DNA of 64,000 nucleotides, from NCBI GenBank assembly GCA_022071955.1, contig JAJVIM010000020.1, positions 186,001 to 250,000 of the forward strand, given 5' to 3'. The notes under the pieces are model-generated. The model was not told where the DNA came from and did no database searches. It worked only from the letters and a program-made list of their open reading frames with translations. The DNA is from Anaerolineae bacterium. Its GTDB lineage: Bacteria; Chloroflexota; Anaerolineae; 4572-78; J111. Positions 10,432 to 17,446 of the stretch are shown piece after piece; the stretch's first letter is position 1, and each line of letters opens with the position of its first letter. Made by a program: the position numbers and the translations under genes.

Positions 10432-11172
10432 GTGAATGAATCGCCCGCAATTCTGATTGTTGACGATGAGCCGGATTTGCTGGACAACATTGGGCTGGCG
10501 CTGGAGGCGGAAAATTACACGGTGCTCACCGCCGCCGATGGCGTGGAGGCGCTGGCCGTGCTCAAACGCCAGCCGGTTCAGCTGATTCTGGCCGACATCG
10601 CCATGCCCAACATGAACGGCTACCAGCTTTTTGAGCGGGTGCGCCAAAACCCGGCCTGGATTACCATCCCCTTTATTTTTTTGAGCGCCCGCAGCCTTGA
10701 TAGCGACGTGCGCTACGGCAAAGAATTGGGGGCCGATGATTATTTAACCAAACCCATCCGCGCCGCCGATCTGCTGGCCGTGGTTCGGGGCAAGCTGCGC
10801 CGCGCCCGGCAGTTGGTCCAAACCATCAACCACGCCGAGCAGGCCGCGGCACAAAATCAGCGGGTGTTGTCCGCCGGCGAGCTGCGCATAGAACCGGACC
10901 AACACCGGGTCTGGCTCAACAACACAGAGGTGCGTCTGTCGGCCAAAGAATTTGCCCTGCTTGAATTTTTGGCCCGGCAGGCCGGCGGTGTGGTTTCGCC
11001 CCAGGATTTGATTGAGTACACCCACGGCTACACCACCGACTCCATCGAAGCCGGCTCGCTGCTGCGCCCCATCATTTTTTCGCTGCGTCAAAAATTAAAC
11101 ATCCCCGCCGGCGAGGCCGGCTACATTGACAACGTTCGTGGCGTTGGTTACCGCCTGGTTGTGCCCCAATAA
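10432..11172 (+). CDS. OmpR/PhoB-family response regulator
   Basis: The protein has 246 residues from the GTG at 10432, which has AGAGGA 6 nt upstream. An ATG at 10417 overlapping the previous stop is the alternative. The REC domain has DDEPD, acceptor LADIAMPNMNG and KPIRA. The C-terminal winged helix (about 150-245) has RLSAKEFALLEFL, the recognition-helix region and the closing VRGVGYRLV wing, all typical of OmpR/PhoB DNA-binding domains. It is the likely output of the two kinases just upstream. The secreted protease gene begins 110 nt downstream after a 12-bp inverted repeat, so that gene is a candidate target (inference). It is the only DNA-binding protein clearly recognised in the window. 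Confidence 0.93.
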   Translation: MNESPAILIVDDEPDLLDNIGLALEAENYTVLTAADGVEALAVLKRQPVQLILADIAMPNMNGYQLFERVRQNPAWITIPFIFLSARSLDSDVRYGKELGADDYLTKPIRAADLLAVVRGKLRRARQLVQTINHAEQAAAQNQRVLSAGELRIEPDQHRVWLNNTEVRLSAKEFALLEFLARQAGGVVSPQDLIEYTHGYTTDSIEAGSLLRPIIFSLRQKLNIPAGEAGYIDNVRGVGYRLVVPQ

Positions 11173-11234
11173 TTCCCAACAGTTGGCAATACTTCTCAAT
11201 TAAACCCCAATAGTCCGGGCATATAAGCCAATGC

Positions 11235-11273
11235 CCATTCCTGATAGGCTAAAGAGGAAATTATCAGGAATGG
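11235..11273. promoter_or_regulatory. Perfect 12-bp inverted repeat before the protease gene
   Basis: CCATTCCTGATA (11235-11246) and TATCAGGAATGG (11262-11273) are exact inverse complements separated by 15 nt containing AAAGAGGAAA. The right arm ends 9 nt before the ATG at 11283. As DNA it could be an operator. As RNA it would be a hairpin holding a Shine-Dalgarno-like GAGG in its loop. Confidence 0.55.
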
Positions 11274-11282
11274 TGTTTGGCA

Positions 11283-13232
11283 ATGAACCGGATTTCCTCA
11301 GCTTTCAGCAAAATCACAATCGCCCTGATCATCGCCATTGGCGCAGCGTGGTGGGGGTTAACGCCACTGGCTTACGCCGATGGCGGCCTGACCCCGGCCT
11401 TTATCCTGCTCACCGCCGGAGCCGATGCCCGGCCGGTAGAAACCGCCGTTGTTAGCCGCGGCGGGCAGGTAACCCACATTTTCCCCAACCAGGCCCTGAT
11501 TGCCCGGCTGCCGGCCCCGGCCCTCACCGAGATAGCCGCCCTGCCGGCGGTGGCCGCTGTTCGCACCGGCCGGGTGGAACTGGCCGAAATGGACCCGTTT
11601 GGCCCCAACGCCCGCCGGTTGGCCGGAGTGTGGAACAGTCTCATTTCGCCCCAAACCGATCTGATTGCCGCCGCGCAGCTCGATGCCCAGCACCCGGAAC
11701 AGCACCCCGATCTGCTCATCGCCCCGGACCGCCCCGCCGGCGGGCTGGCTATCGCCGGCAGCAGCGGCCGGCCCGGTTATTACGATACCAGCACGTTTAT
11801 GGCCGGTTCGGTGGCGGTGGGCATTGTGCTGTTAGAAAGCAACGGCACGGTAGAAGCCTCGTCCGAGGACTGGACCACCGACGAAAAGCAGTTGGTGCTC
11901 AATGAAATTGTCAACGCGCTCAACTGGTGGACCAATTTAAAGCCCGAAGCCGGCCTGACCTTCGTCTACGATGACCACGCCAGTTCGCCGCTGCCTACCG
12001 GCGTCGAACCCATCCGTCACTCGTCCTTTGATTATACCTACGGCGAATGGCGCTGGATTGGCGACGCTATGAACGCTCTGGGATACAGCTCGTACAGCTA
12101 TTTTACCCAGGTGCGCAGCTACAACGACGCCCTGCGCAAAACCTACAACACCGATTGGGCCTTTACTATTTTTGTGGTTGACAGTTCCAATGACGCCGAC
12201 AACAAATTTGCCGACGGTTACTTTGCCTACGCTTATTTGGGCGGGCCGTTTATGGTAATGACTTCCGGTAACAATGGTTACGGTCCATACAATATGGATG
12301 CCGTGGCCGCTCACGAAATGGGCCACATTTTCAACGCGCTCGACCAGTATTACAGCGCCGCCCAATCCTGCACCAAAAAAGCGGGCTATTTGCAGATTGA
12401 AAATCAAAATAGCCAGTACGGCGGTTGCAGTTCAAATGTTACCAGCATTATGCGCGGCCAAATTTACCCCTACACCACCAAAGCCATCGACCGCTACGCC
12501 GCCGGGCAAATCGGCTGGCGCGACGGCGACGGCGACGGCATCATCGACCCGCTCGATGTGTCGCTGCCCGTGGCCATCGACACCTTTGTGCAAAACGACA
12601 ACGCCATTACCGTTACCGGCTCGGCGCAGATTGTCCCTTTCCCATCACCCACCGGCGACAGTTTTACCATTAACGATTTCAGCTCAATTCAGTACCGGCT
12701 CGACGGTAAAACGTGGCAGGCGGCAACCATTACCCAATTAGACGCGACCGGCCTCAACGCCAAATATGATTTTTCGCTGGTTGATATTGGCGCGGGGATG
12801 CACACGCTTGAGGTTGCCGCGGTAGATAGTGTTGGCAATATGTCGGCGGTGGTTGCCAGCCGCAACTTTACCGTTGACGATGCCGTGGACGGCGGGCTAA
12901 ACACCGAGCTGTACCCCTCAACCGGGCAAACGGTTCCGGGGGTGGCTTACCACAGCGGCGGCCGGGCTGTTGTTAGCGTTGAATATCGGGTGGATAACGG
13001 GCCGTGGCAGACGGCCACCGCCGAGGACGGGGCGTTTGACAGCAGCAACGAGCCGTTTGTTATCAATCTGGCGTCGGTGGCGGCCACTACCGAAGCGCAG
13101 AGCGTGCGCCTTGAGGCCCGGGCTATTGATGAAACGGGCTACGTTGAGCTGAACACCGTCAGCGAAGAAGTTCAAATTGGCGGCGGGCAGCAGTATTCGG
13201 TGTTTATCCCGATGGTGGTGCGGGGGTTGTGA
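11283..13232 (+). CDS. Secreted metzincin-like metalloprotease
   Basis: The protein has 649 residues from the ATG at 11283 and an N-terminal signal peptide (about residues 8-35, ending in AYA). Residues 40-110 resemble a propeptide (AFILLTAGADARPVETAVV). The catalytic part carries AHEMGHIFNALD near residue 340, an HExxHxxxxxD zinc site as in metzincins with Asp as third ligand, and a later TSIMRG that could be the Met-turn. DGDGDGIIDPLD near 420 looks like a calcium loop. Two beta-sandwich-like repeats follow (SSIQYRLDGKTWQAA and VSVEYRVDNGPWQTA). The end, VFIPMVVRGL, is a short hydrophobic tail of a kind common on exported Chloroflexota proteins (recalled, not searched). The substrate is unknown. 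It lies downstream of an OmpR-type regulator gene. Confidence 0.85.
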   Translation: MNRISSAFSKITIALIIAIGAAWWGLTPLAYADGGLTPAFILLTAGADARPVETAVVSRGGQVTHIFPNQALIARLPAPALTEIAALPAVAAVRTGRVELAEMDPFGPNARRLAGVWNSLISPQTDLIAAAQLDAQHPEQHPDLLIAPDRPAGGLAIAGSSGRPGYYDTSTFMAGSVAVGIVLLESNGTVEASSEDWTTDEKQLVLNEIVNALNWWTNLKPEAGLTFVYDDHASSPLPTGVEPIRHSSFDYTYGEWRWIGDAMNALGYSSYSYFTQVRSYNDALRKTYNTDWAFTIFVVDSSNDADNKFADGYFAYAYLGGPFMVMTSGNNGYGPYNMDAVAAHEMGHIFNALDQYYSAAQSCTKKAGYLQIENQNSQYGGCSSNVTSIMRGQIYPYTTKAIDRYAAGQIGWRDGDGDGIIDPLDVSLPVAIDTFVQNDNAITVTGSAQIVPFPSPTGDSFTINDFSSIQYRLDGKTWQAATITQLDATGLNAKYDFSLVDIGAGMHTLEVAAVDSVGNMSAVVASRNFTVDDAVDGGLNTELYPSTGQTVPGVAYHSGGRAVVSVEYRVDNGPWQTATAEDGAFDSSNEPFVINLASVAATTEAQSVRLEARAIDETGYVELNTVSEEVQIGGGQQYSVFIPMVVRGL

Positions 13233-13292
13233 GAAAGCCGAGGTTGAAAATTTAACCGGTAGCGGGTTGCGGGTGGCGAGTAACACCTTACA

Positions 13293-13327
13293 AACTCACC
13301 GAACTCACCAAACCCACTCAACTCACC
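13293..13327. repeat. AACTCACC repeats before a REC gene
   Basis: AACTCACC occurs at 13293-13300, 13302-13309 and 13320-13327, with a related CCACTCA between. The short direct repeats lie 27-60 nt before the ATG at 13354, where a regulator could bind. They may also be simple low-complexity sequence. Confidence 0.45.
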
Positions 13328-13353
13328 AAACTTATTTTCAAGGGAGTTACCCA

Positions 13354-13734
13354 ATGAACGCCGAAGTATCCGTTTTATTAGTTGATGACCAGCCTGATTT
13401 TTTGGAGAACATGGCGCTGGCGCTGGAGGCAGCCGGTTATCACACCTGTAACGCCGCCGATGGATTTGAGGCCCTGGCCGTGCTCAAAGAGCATCGGATT
13501 GATGTGATTGTATCAGATATTGGTATGCCCCATATGGGCGGTTACCAGTTTTTTCAGCGTGTGCAACAAAATCCGCGATGGGCCGCAATTCCGTTTGTGT
13601 TTCTGACCGGCTACGAATTTTTGTCGGAGAAGGAAATTCGGTACGGCAAAAAACTGGGGATACAGGCGTATCTGACCAAGCCGGTTCGGGCCGCAGAATT
13701 GCTGCTGACGGTTGAAAATATGTTGGCCGTTTGA
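13354..13734 (+). CDS. Single-domain response regulator
   Basis: The protein has 126 residues from the ATG at 13354, with GGGAG about 9 nt upstream. The longer frame from 13177 overlaps the protease gene and is not real there. It is a lone REC domain with the acidic pair at 11-12, acceptor Asp55 in VSDIGMPHMGG, Thr in FLTGY and Lys in TKPVRA. It has no output domain. It resembles the REC of the OmpR-type protein at 10432-11172 (ALEAAGY, DGFEALAVLK), so it may be a shuttle or a competitor in the same relay. It is separated from the next kinase by 90 nt that hold a promoter. Confidence 0.9.
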   Translation: MNAEVSVLLVDDQPDFLENMALALEAAGYHTCNAADGFEALAVLKEHRIDVIVSDIGMPHMGGYQFFQRVQQNPRWAAIPFVFLTGYEFLSEKEIRYGKKLGIQAYLTKPVRAAELLLTVENMLAV

Positions 13735-13786
13735 TCCGGCGTCACCCATTTTCAAACTTACTCTATCAGAAATCAACGGCAAAGTG

Positions 13787-13815
13787 TTGCCTTAATAAAA
13801 CTTTGCTAATAGAAT
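13787..13815 (+). promoter_or_regulatory. Sigma-70-type promoter before the REC-PAS kinase
   Basis: TTGCCT (13787-13792) and TAGAAT (13810-13815) are spaced by 17 nt. The ATG at 13826 comes only 10 nt after the -10 box and no Shine-Dalgarno is visible, so the mRNA may be leaderless or nearly so. Confidence 0.45.
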
Positions 13816-13825
13816 AAAGTTAACT

Positions 13826-15301
13826 ATGACTCACACAAACACTATTCTCATCATCGATGATCAACTGAGCGCCCGGGAAACTCTAAAGGCTGTTTTATTT
13901 GACCAGGGCTACAATCTGGTGTTCGCCATTAACGGCATCGAAGGGTTGCAAAAGGCCGCTGAGCTGCTGCCGGACGTTATTATTTTGGATATTATGATGC
14001 CGGGCATGGACGGCTTTGAAGTGTGCGACCGCCTGCGCAATGACCCGCGGCTGGCCGAAGTCCCAATTATTATGTTAACCTCATTGGATGATTTGGATAC
14101 CCGGGTGCGCGGCCTGGACGTTGGCGCCGATGATTTTGTGAGCAAGCCGTTTAACCGGGTAGAACTGCTGGCCCGGATCAGAACAATTACCCGCCTCAAC
14201 CGTTACCGGCGGCTGATGCTGGAACGGACCAAGTTTGATTGGGTGGTTGATCAATCGCCCGATGGCTATCTGTTGATTGCCGATGATGACTCCATCACCT
14301 ACGCCAACACCCAGGCCCGCCTTTTTTTGGGCCTCAATGTTGACGACAGCGAGTCGGTGACCGGCAAATTTCTGGAGCTGGCCAGAATGCAGTACCGGTA
14401 CGAGCCTCAGGAAGCATGGCTCACCTGGCCGGAGGTTTCGCGGCGCGGTCTCAATGCGCCCCGATACCTGGTGCGGCCAGAAACGCCCACGGCCAACGTA
14501 TTCTGGCTTCAGGTTGAAACATTAAAACTGCCGACCAGCCCCAGCGGTGGTTGGGTGGTGCAGCTACGCGATGTGACCGCCCAAAAGATTTTAGAACGAG
14601 ACATGCGCGGTTTTCATATGATGGTTTCTCACAAACTGCGCACGCCGCTGGCCGGTATTTTGGGCAGCCTCAAGTTGCTGGCCCAGTCGGGCGCGTCGCT
14701 GCCGCAGGATAAAGTGGTGACGCTGTCGCAACTGGCGCTGGAAAATGTGGAACGGCTGTATCATTCAATGGGCGACGTGCTGGAGTTTCTCAGCGCCCCG
14801 TTTGCCACCCGGTCCCGCATAAAATTTAAACTGGCCTATCTGGAAAAATCCGTGGCCGAAATCAGCGCCAATTTTGAAATTGATTTTGTAACCATTTCGT
14901 GCCCGCCAGAATTAAAGGACGTGTATATAGCCCTTTCCGAACGCGCGCTGGAGTTGTCGTTGTGGGAGATTCTTGAAAACGCCAAAAAATTCCACCCCCA
15001 GCAGGCGCCTCATGTAGAAATTGTTATTGGCCGGGAAAGTACACGCCACATCAGCCTCAAGGTTATTGACGATGGAACCGGGCTGTCGCCGGAGCAGTTG
15101 GCCAATATCTGGACGCCCTACTATCAGGGCGATAAATACGCCACCGGCGAAATCAAGGGCATGGGCCTGGGGCTGGCAATGGTCGCCTCTTTGGTGCGTG
15201 AAGTGGGGGGTGAATGCCGGGCCTTTAACCGCAAAGACAAATCTGGCCTGGTGGTTGAACTGCTCCTGCCGGTTGCAGAGGAAAACGAAGTTGGAAATTA
15301 A
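13826..15301 (+). CDS. REC-PAS histidine-kinase-like protein with SHKLRTPL H-box
   Basis: The protein has 491 residues: REC (about 6-120, acceptor ILDIMMPGMDG, SKPFNR), a PAS-like region (about 135-240), HisKA with MVSHKLRTPL near 268, and HATPase (about 370-485) with ENAKKFHP, DDGTGL and GMGLGLAMV. The residue after the phospho-His is Lys, not the usual Glu or Asp. In HisKA kinases that acidic residue acts as general base in autophosphorylation. The protein may therefore be a weak kinase or act as a phosphotransfer or phosphatase partner (inference). The product at 54622-56082 has the same layout and the same change, so they are a paralogous pair. The next kinase gene overlaps by 11 nt, so co-expression is nearly certain. 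Confidence 0.92.
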   Translation: MTHTNTILIIDDQLSARETLKAVLFDQGYNLVFAINGIEGLQKAAELLPDVIILDIMMPGMDGFEVCDRLRNDPRLAEVPIIMLTSLDDLDTRVRGLDVGADDFVSKPFNRVELLARIRTITRLNRYRRLMLERTKFDWVVDQSPDGYLLIADDDSITYANTQARLFLGLNVDDSESVTGKFLELARMQYRYEPQEAWLTWPEVSRRGLNAPRYLVRPETPTANVFWLQVETLKLPTSPSGGWVVQLRDVTAQKILERDMRGFHMMVSHKLRTPLAGILGSLKLLAQSGASLPQDKVVTLSQLALENVERLYHSMGDVLEFLSAPFATRSRIKFKLAYLEKSVAEISANFEIDFVTISCPPELKDVYIALSERALELSLWEILENAKKFHPQQAPHVEIVIGRESTRHISLKVIDDGTGLSPEQLANIWTPYYQGDKYATGEIKGMGLGLAMVASLVREVGGECRAFNRKDKSGLVVELLLPVAEENEVGN

Positions 15302-16373
15302 CAAACCGGCCCGGGTTTTAATTGTTGACGATGTGGCCGCGGCGCGGGAAACGCTGGGTGCGTTATTGAGCATCGACGGCCACCAAATCCTCTACGCTGC
15401 CAGCGGCGACGAACTCCTGGCCAATATTGACCAACTCCAACCAGATGTTATTTTGCTCGATGTGATGATGCCCGGCCTGGACGGTTTTGAAGTGTGTCGC
15501 CGGCTCAGAGCCAGAGAAGAGTGGTTGCATCTGCCCATCATTTTGGTGACGGCTCTGGACAATCGGCAGGATTTGGTGACCGGCCTTGACGCCGGCGCCG
15601 ACGATTTTCTGCACAAACCGGTCAATGGTGTTGAACTCCGCGCCAGAGTCCGGTCGATGTTGCGTATCAAGCATCAGTTTGATGCCCTCACCGTTATGCT
15701 CCAGCTCCGCGAAGACCTGGCCAATATGGTGGTGCATGATATGCGCACCCCGCTCACCGCCATTGTCGGGTTTACCGAGCTGCTGCGCGGCGGTTACATC
15801 CCCTCCGGTGATACTCCCGATATTCGCAGCCTGCACCGGCAGGTGCTGCGGCTCAATGCGCTGGTCAACGATATTCTGGTGCAAGCCAAAATGGAGTCGG
15901 GCCGGCTGCTGCCCAATCGAACCGACACCGATGTTAACGACCTTATTCGGCAGGTGGAGGATAGTTTCAGTTTTGTGGTTCAATCCAGAGATTTACGCCT
16001 GATTCTGGACCTGCCCACCGATTCCCCGCTTGTTAGTGTTGATGCCAACCTGATGCAGCGGGTGCTGGATAACTTGTTATCAAATGCGCTGAAATTTTCT
16101 CCGCCAAACAGCAGCATCACCATCCGCGCCGAATACCCGGCCAAAGCTGGCTGCTCGCTGCGGCTGCAAGTGATTGATCAGGGGCCGGGCGTGGCCCCCG
16201 AAGACCAGCAGCGGATTTTTAACAAGTATGAAATCGCTGCGTTAAAGAGCAGAACTGATGTGCCGGTTGGTTTGGGCCTGGCCTTTTGCAAATTGGTTGT
16301 TGACGCCCACGGCGGCCAAATTTTTATGGCAGACAACCACCCCACCGGTTCCGTTTTCACTATCGAAATCTAG
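15291..16373 (+). CDS. Short REC-HisKA-HATPase histidine kinase
   Basis: The protein has 360 residues from the TTG at 15291, which overlaps the previous gene by 11 nt and has AGAGGA about 8 nt upstream. The longer frame from 15021 lies in the previous gene and is not protein-like. It begins EINKPARVLIVDDVAAARE with a REC (acceptor LLDVMMPGLDG, KPVNG). HisKA follows with MVVHDMRTPL near 147, where the His-Asp pair is normal, then a HATPase with NLLSNALKF, DQGPGV and VGLGLAFC. It has no PAS or membrane segment. Translational coupling to the atypical kinase upstream suggests that the two work together, with this one supplying the phosphoryl group (inference). Confidence 0.9.
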   Translation: MEINKPARVLIVDDVAAARETLGALLSIDGHQILYAASGDELLANIDQLQPDVILLDVMMPGLDGFEVCRRLRAREEWLHLPIILVTALDNRQDLVTGLDAGADDFLHKPVNGVELRARVRSMLRIKHQFDALTVMLQLREDLANMVVHDMRTPLTAIVGFTELLRGGYIPSGDTPDIRSLHRQVLRLNALVNDILVQAKMESGRLLPNRTDTDVNDLIRQVEDSFSFVVQSRDLRLILDLPTDSPLVSVDANLMQRVLDNLLSNALKFSPPNSSITIRAEYPAKAGCSLRLQVIDQGPGVAPEDQQRIFNKYEIAALKSRTDVPVGLGLAFCKLVVDAHGGQIFMADNHPTGSVFTIEI

Positions 16374-16448
16374 CAGCACTACTTCACTCTCTTTTCCCTC
16401 CCACCAAAATTTTTGGCAATCAGTTGGAATCTGCGTTTCAGCAACAGG

Positions 16449-16499
16449 TCACGCTTGTAGATCACGCTTGTAGCGTGACTGTCGGGCTGCAGGCCCGAC
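16449..16499. repeat. Palindromic intergenic repeats
   Basis: A 12-nt direct repeat TCACGCTTGTAG (16449-16460, 16462-16473) precedes a hairpin of TCACGCT and AGCGTGA, then a second hairpin of GTCGGGC and GCCCGAC (16481-16499). No T-run follows. These look like dispersed intergenic repeats and not a standard terminator. Confidence 0.7.
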
Positions 16500-16521
16500 C
16501 TACTATACTGAAAACAGAATC

Positions 16522-16647
16522 AAAACATAACTTTTTAGAACCTGGTTGCGTCATGCCCGAATGCTTTTATCGGGCATCCACTGTAGGCATACCAAGATGG
16601 ATTCCCGCTTAAAACATGCGGGAATGACAGTGCAAAAGTTATGTTTT
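16522..16647. mobile_element. MITE-like element with 14-bp terminal inverted repeats
   Basis: AAAACATAACTTTT (16522-16535) is an exact inverse complement of AAAAGTTATGTTTT (16634-16647). Between them lies a second palindromic set: GTCATGCCCG (from 16550) faces CGGGAATGAC (to 16628), with inner hairpins CCCGAATGC/ATCGGGC and ATTCCCGC/GCGGGAAT. There is no ORF. The structure fits a non-autonomous element or a REP/BIME-like repeat. No target-site duplication could be confirmed. Confidence 0.6.
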
Positions 16648-16685
16648 CAAACTAATCTCAGTATATATTCAAATGGAGGCAAACT

Positions 16686-16895
16686 ATGAGCGACAAAGTA
16701 TACAAACTGATTGAAATTACCGGCACCTCGTCGGTGGGGCTTGAGGAGGCGATACAGACCGCAATCACCAAAGCCGCCAAATCGGTGCGCAATCTGCGTT
16801 GGTTTGAGGTTATTGAAACTCGTGGGGCGATTGACGGCGATAAAGTGGCCCAGTGGCAGGTCACCCTGAAAATCGGCTTCAGCCTCGACGACTGA
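16686..16895 (+). CDS. Dodecin (flavin-binding)
   Basis: The protein has 69 residues, with GGAGG about 8 nt before the ATG. Dodecins are about 70-residue proteins that form a hollow dodecamer storing or buffering flavins. The sequence shows the family pattern: VYKLIEITGTSSVGLEEAI at the start, then ITKAAKSVRNLRWFEV with the conserved Trp that stacks on flavin, then GDKVAQWQVTLKIGF at the end. It stands alone between the palindromic repeats and a decayed ORF and does not belong to the signalling clusters. The family call is firm. The ligand is not proven by sequence. Confidence 0.95.
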   Translation: MSDKVYKLIEITGTSSVGLEEAIQTAITKAAKSVRNLRWFEVIETRGAIDGDKVAQWQVTLKIGFSLDD

Positions 16896-16896
16896 T

Positions 16897-17085
16897 ATTT
16901 TCCCCGAAGAGTTTACGCATTTTATTGGCCTGCCCGCTGATCTGCGCCAGGTGTTTGTTACCCATCACCGCGAAGCGGAGTATTGGCGCGGCATCCAGGC
17001 CCGGCTCAACGCCGCCGAGGTTATCCATATTTTCCCCTGTAGCCAGCGGTTGCGGTTGCCAACTGTTGAGCAGGATTTGTTATAA
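16897..17085 (+). pseudogene. Possible gene remnant after dodecin
   Basis: Right after the dodecin stop, in another frame, codons 16894-17085 read as a plausible protein of about 60 residues (IFPEEFTHFIGLPADLRQVF ... EAEYWRGIQARLNAAEVIHI ... LPTVEQDLL, then stop). There is no ATG, GTG or TTG before residue 20, only ATT and CTG codons, and the frame is closed upstream by a TGA inside dodecin. The residue pattern looks like real coding sequence, with amphipathic helices and varied use of codons. It is best read as the truncated tail of a lost gene, or as a gene using a rare start. I do not recognise the family. Confidence 0.35.
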
Positions 17086-17446
17086 ACCTTGCTCGCGGAA
17101 GCAGCCGGGATTCTCTCCTTTTTAAATTGCTGCGCGATTTAATCCACACATAAAAGTTTTTTCTCACCCTTCTCCCCAGTAGAGCTAACTCTACATTAAA
17201 CCATGGTCGCTCATTTTTCCCCATTCCCCCTGGCCTCCCTTCTCCGCTTACGGGTTCAGGGCGGACAGGCGCTAAATTTTTGAGATGCGTTTCTTTCATT
17301 CACCCTCATCCCCCCTCCCCAAATTTTGGGGAAGGGGGCATTTATTTACGCAGCTTTTATGGAGAATTACTGGCGGCGTGCCGATACAAAAACAGTGTTT
17401 CGTAATGAAATACTCTTTGTGCTATCAAACTAATTGGGGTTAATTT
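17086..17446. other. Intergenic region with C-rich repeats before MCP 1
   Basis: No gene is seen in this 360 nt. It holds a hairpin of GTAGAG and CTCTAC near 17180-17195. A C-rich 30-mer at 17215-17244 matches the complement of 52951-52980 at 27 of 30 positions. A G/C palindrome with a TCCCCAAA/TTTGGGGA core lies at 17311-17338. The copy of an 18-nt dispersed motif is at 17345-17362. GCCGATAC at about 17379-17386 resembles a sigma-28 -10 box (GCCGATAA), but no matching -35 box lies at the right distance. Confidence 0.6.
17345..17362 (+). repeat. Dispersed 18-nt motif, copy 1
   Basis: TTTACGCAGCTTTTATGG lies 84 nt before the MCP 1 start. Near-identical copies lie at 26346 and 33461, all on the plus strand and each upstream of a gene. 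Confidence 0.55.
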
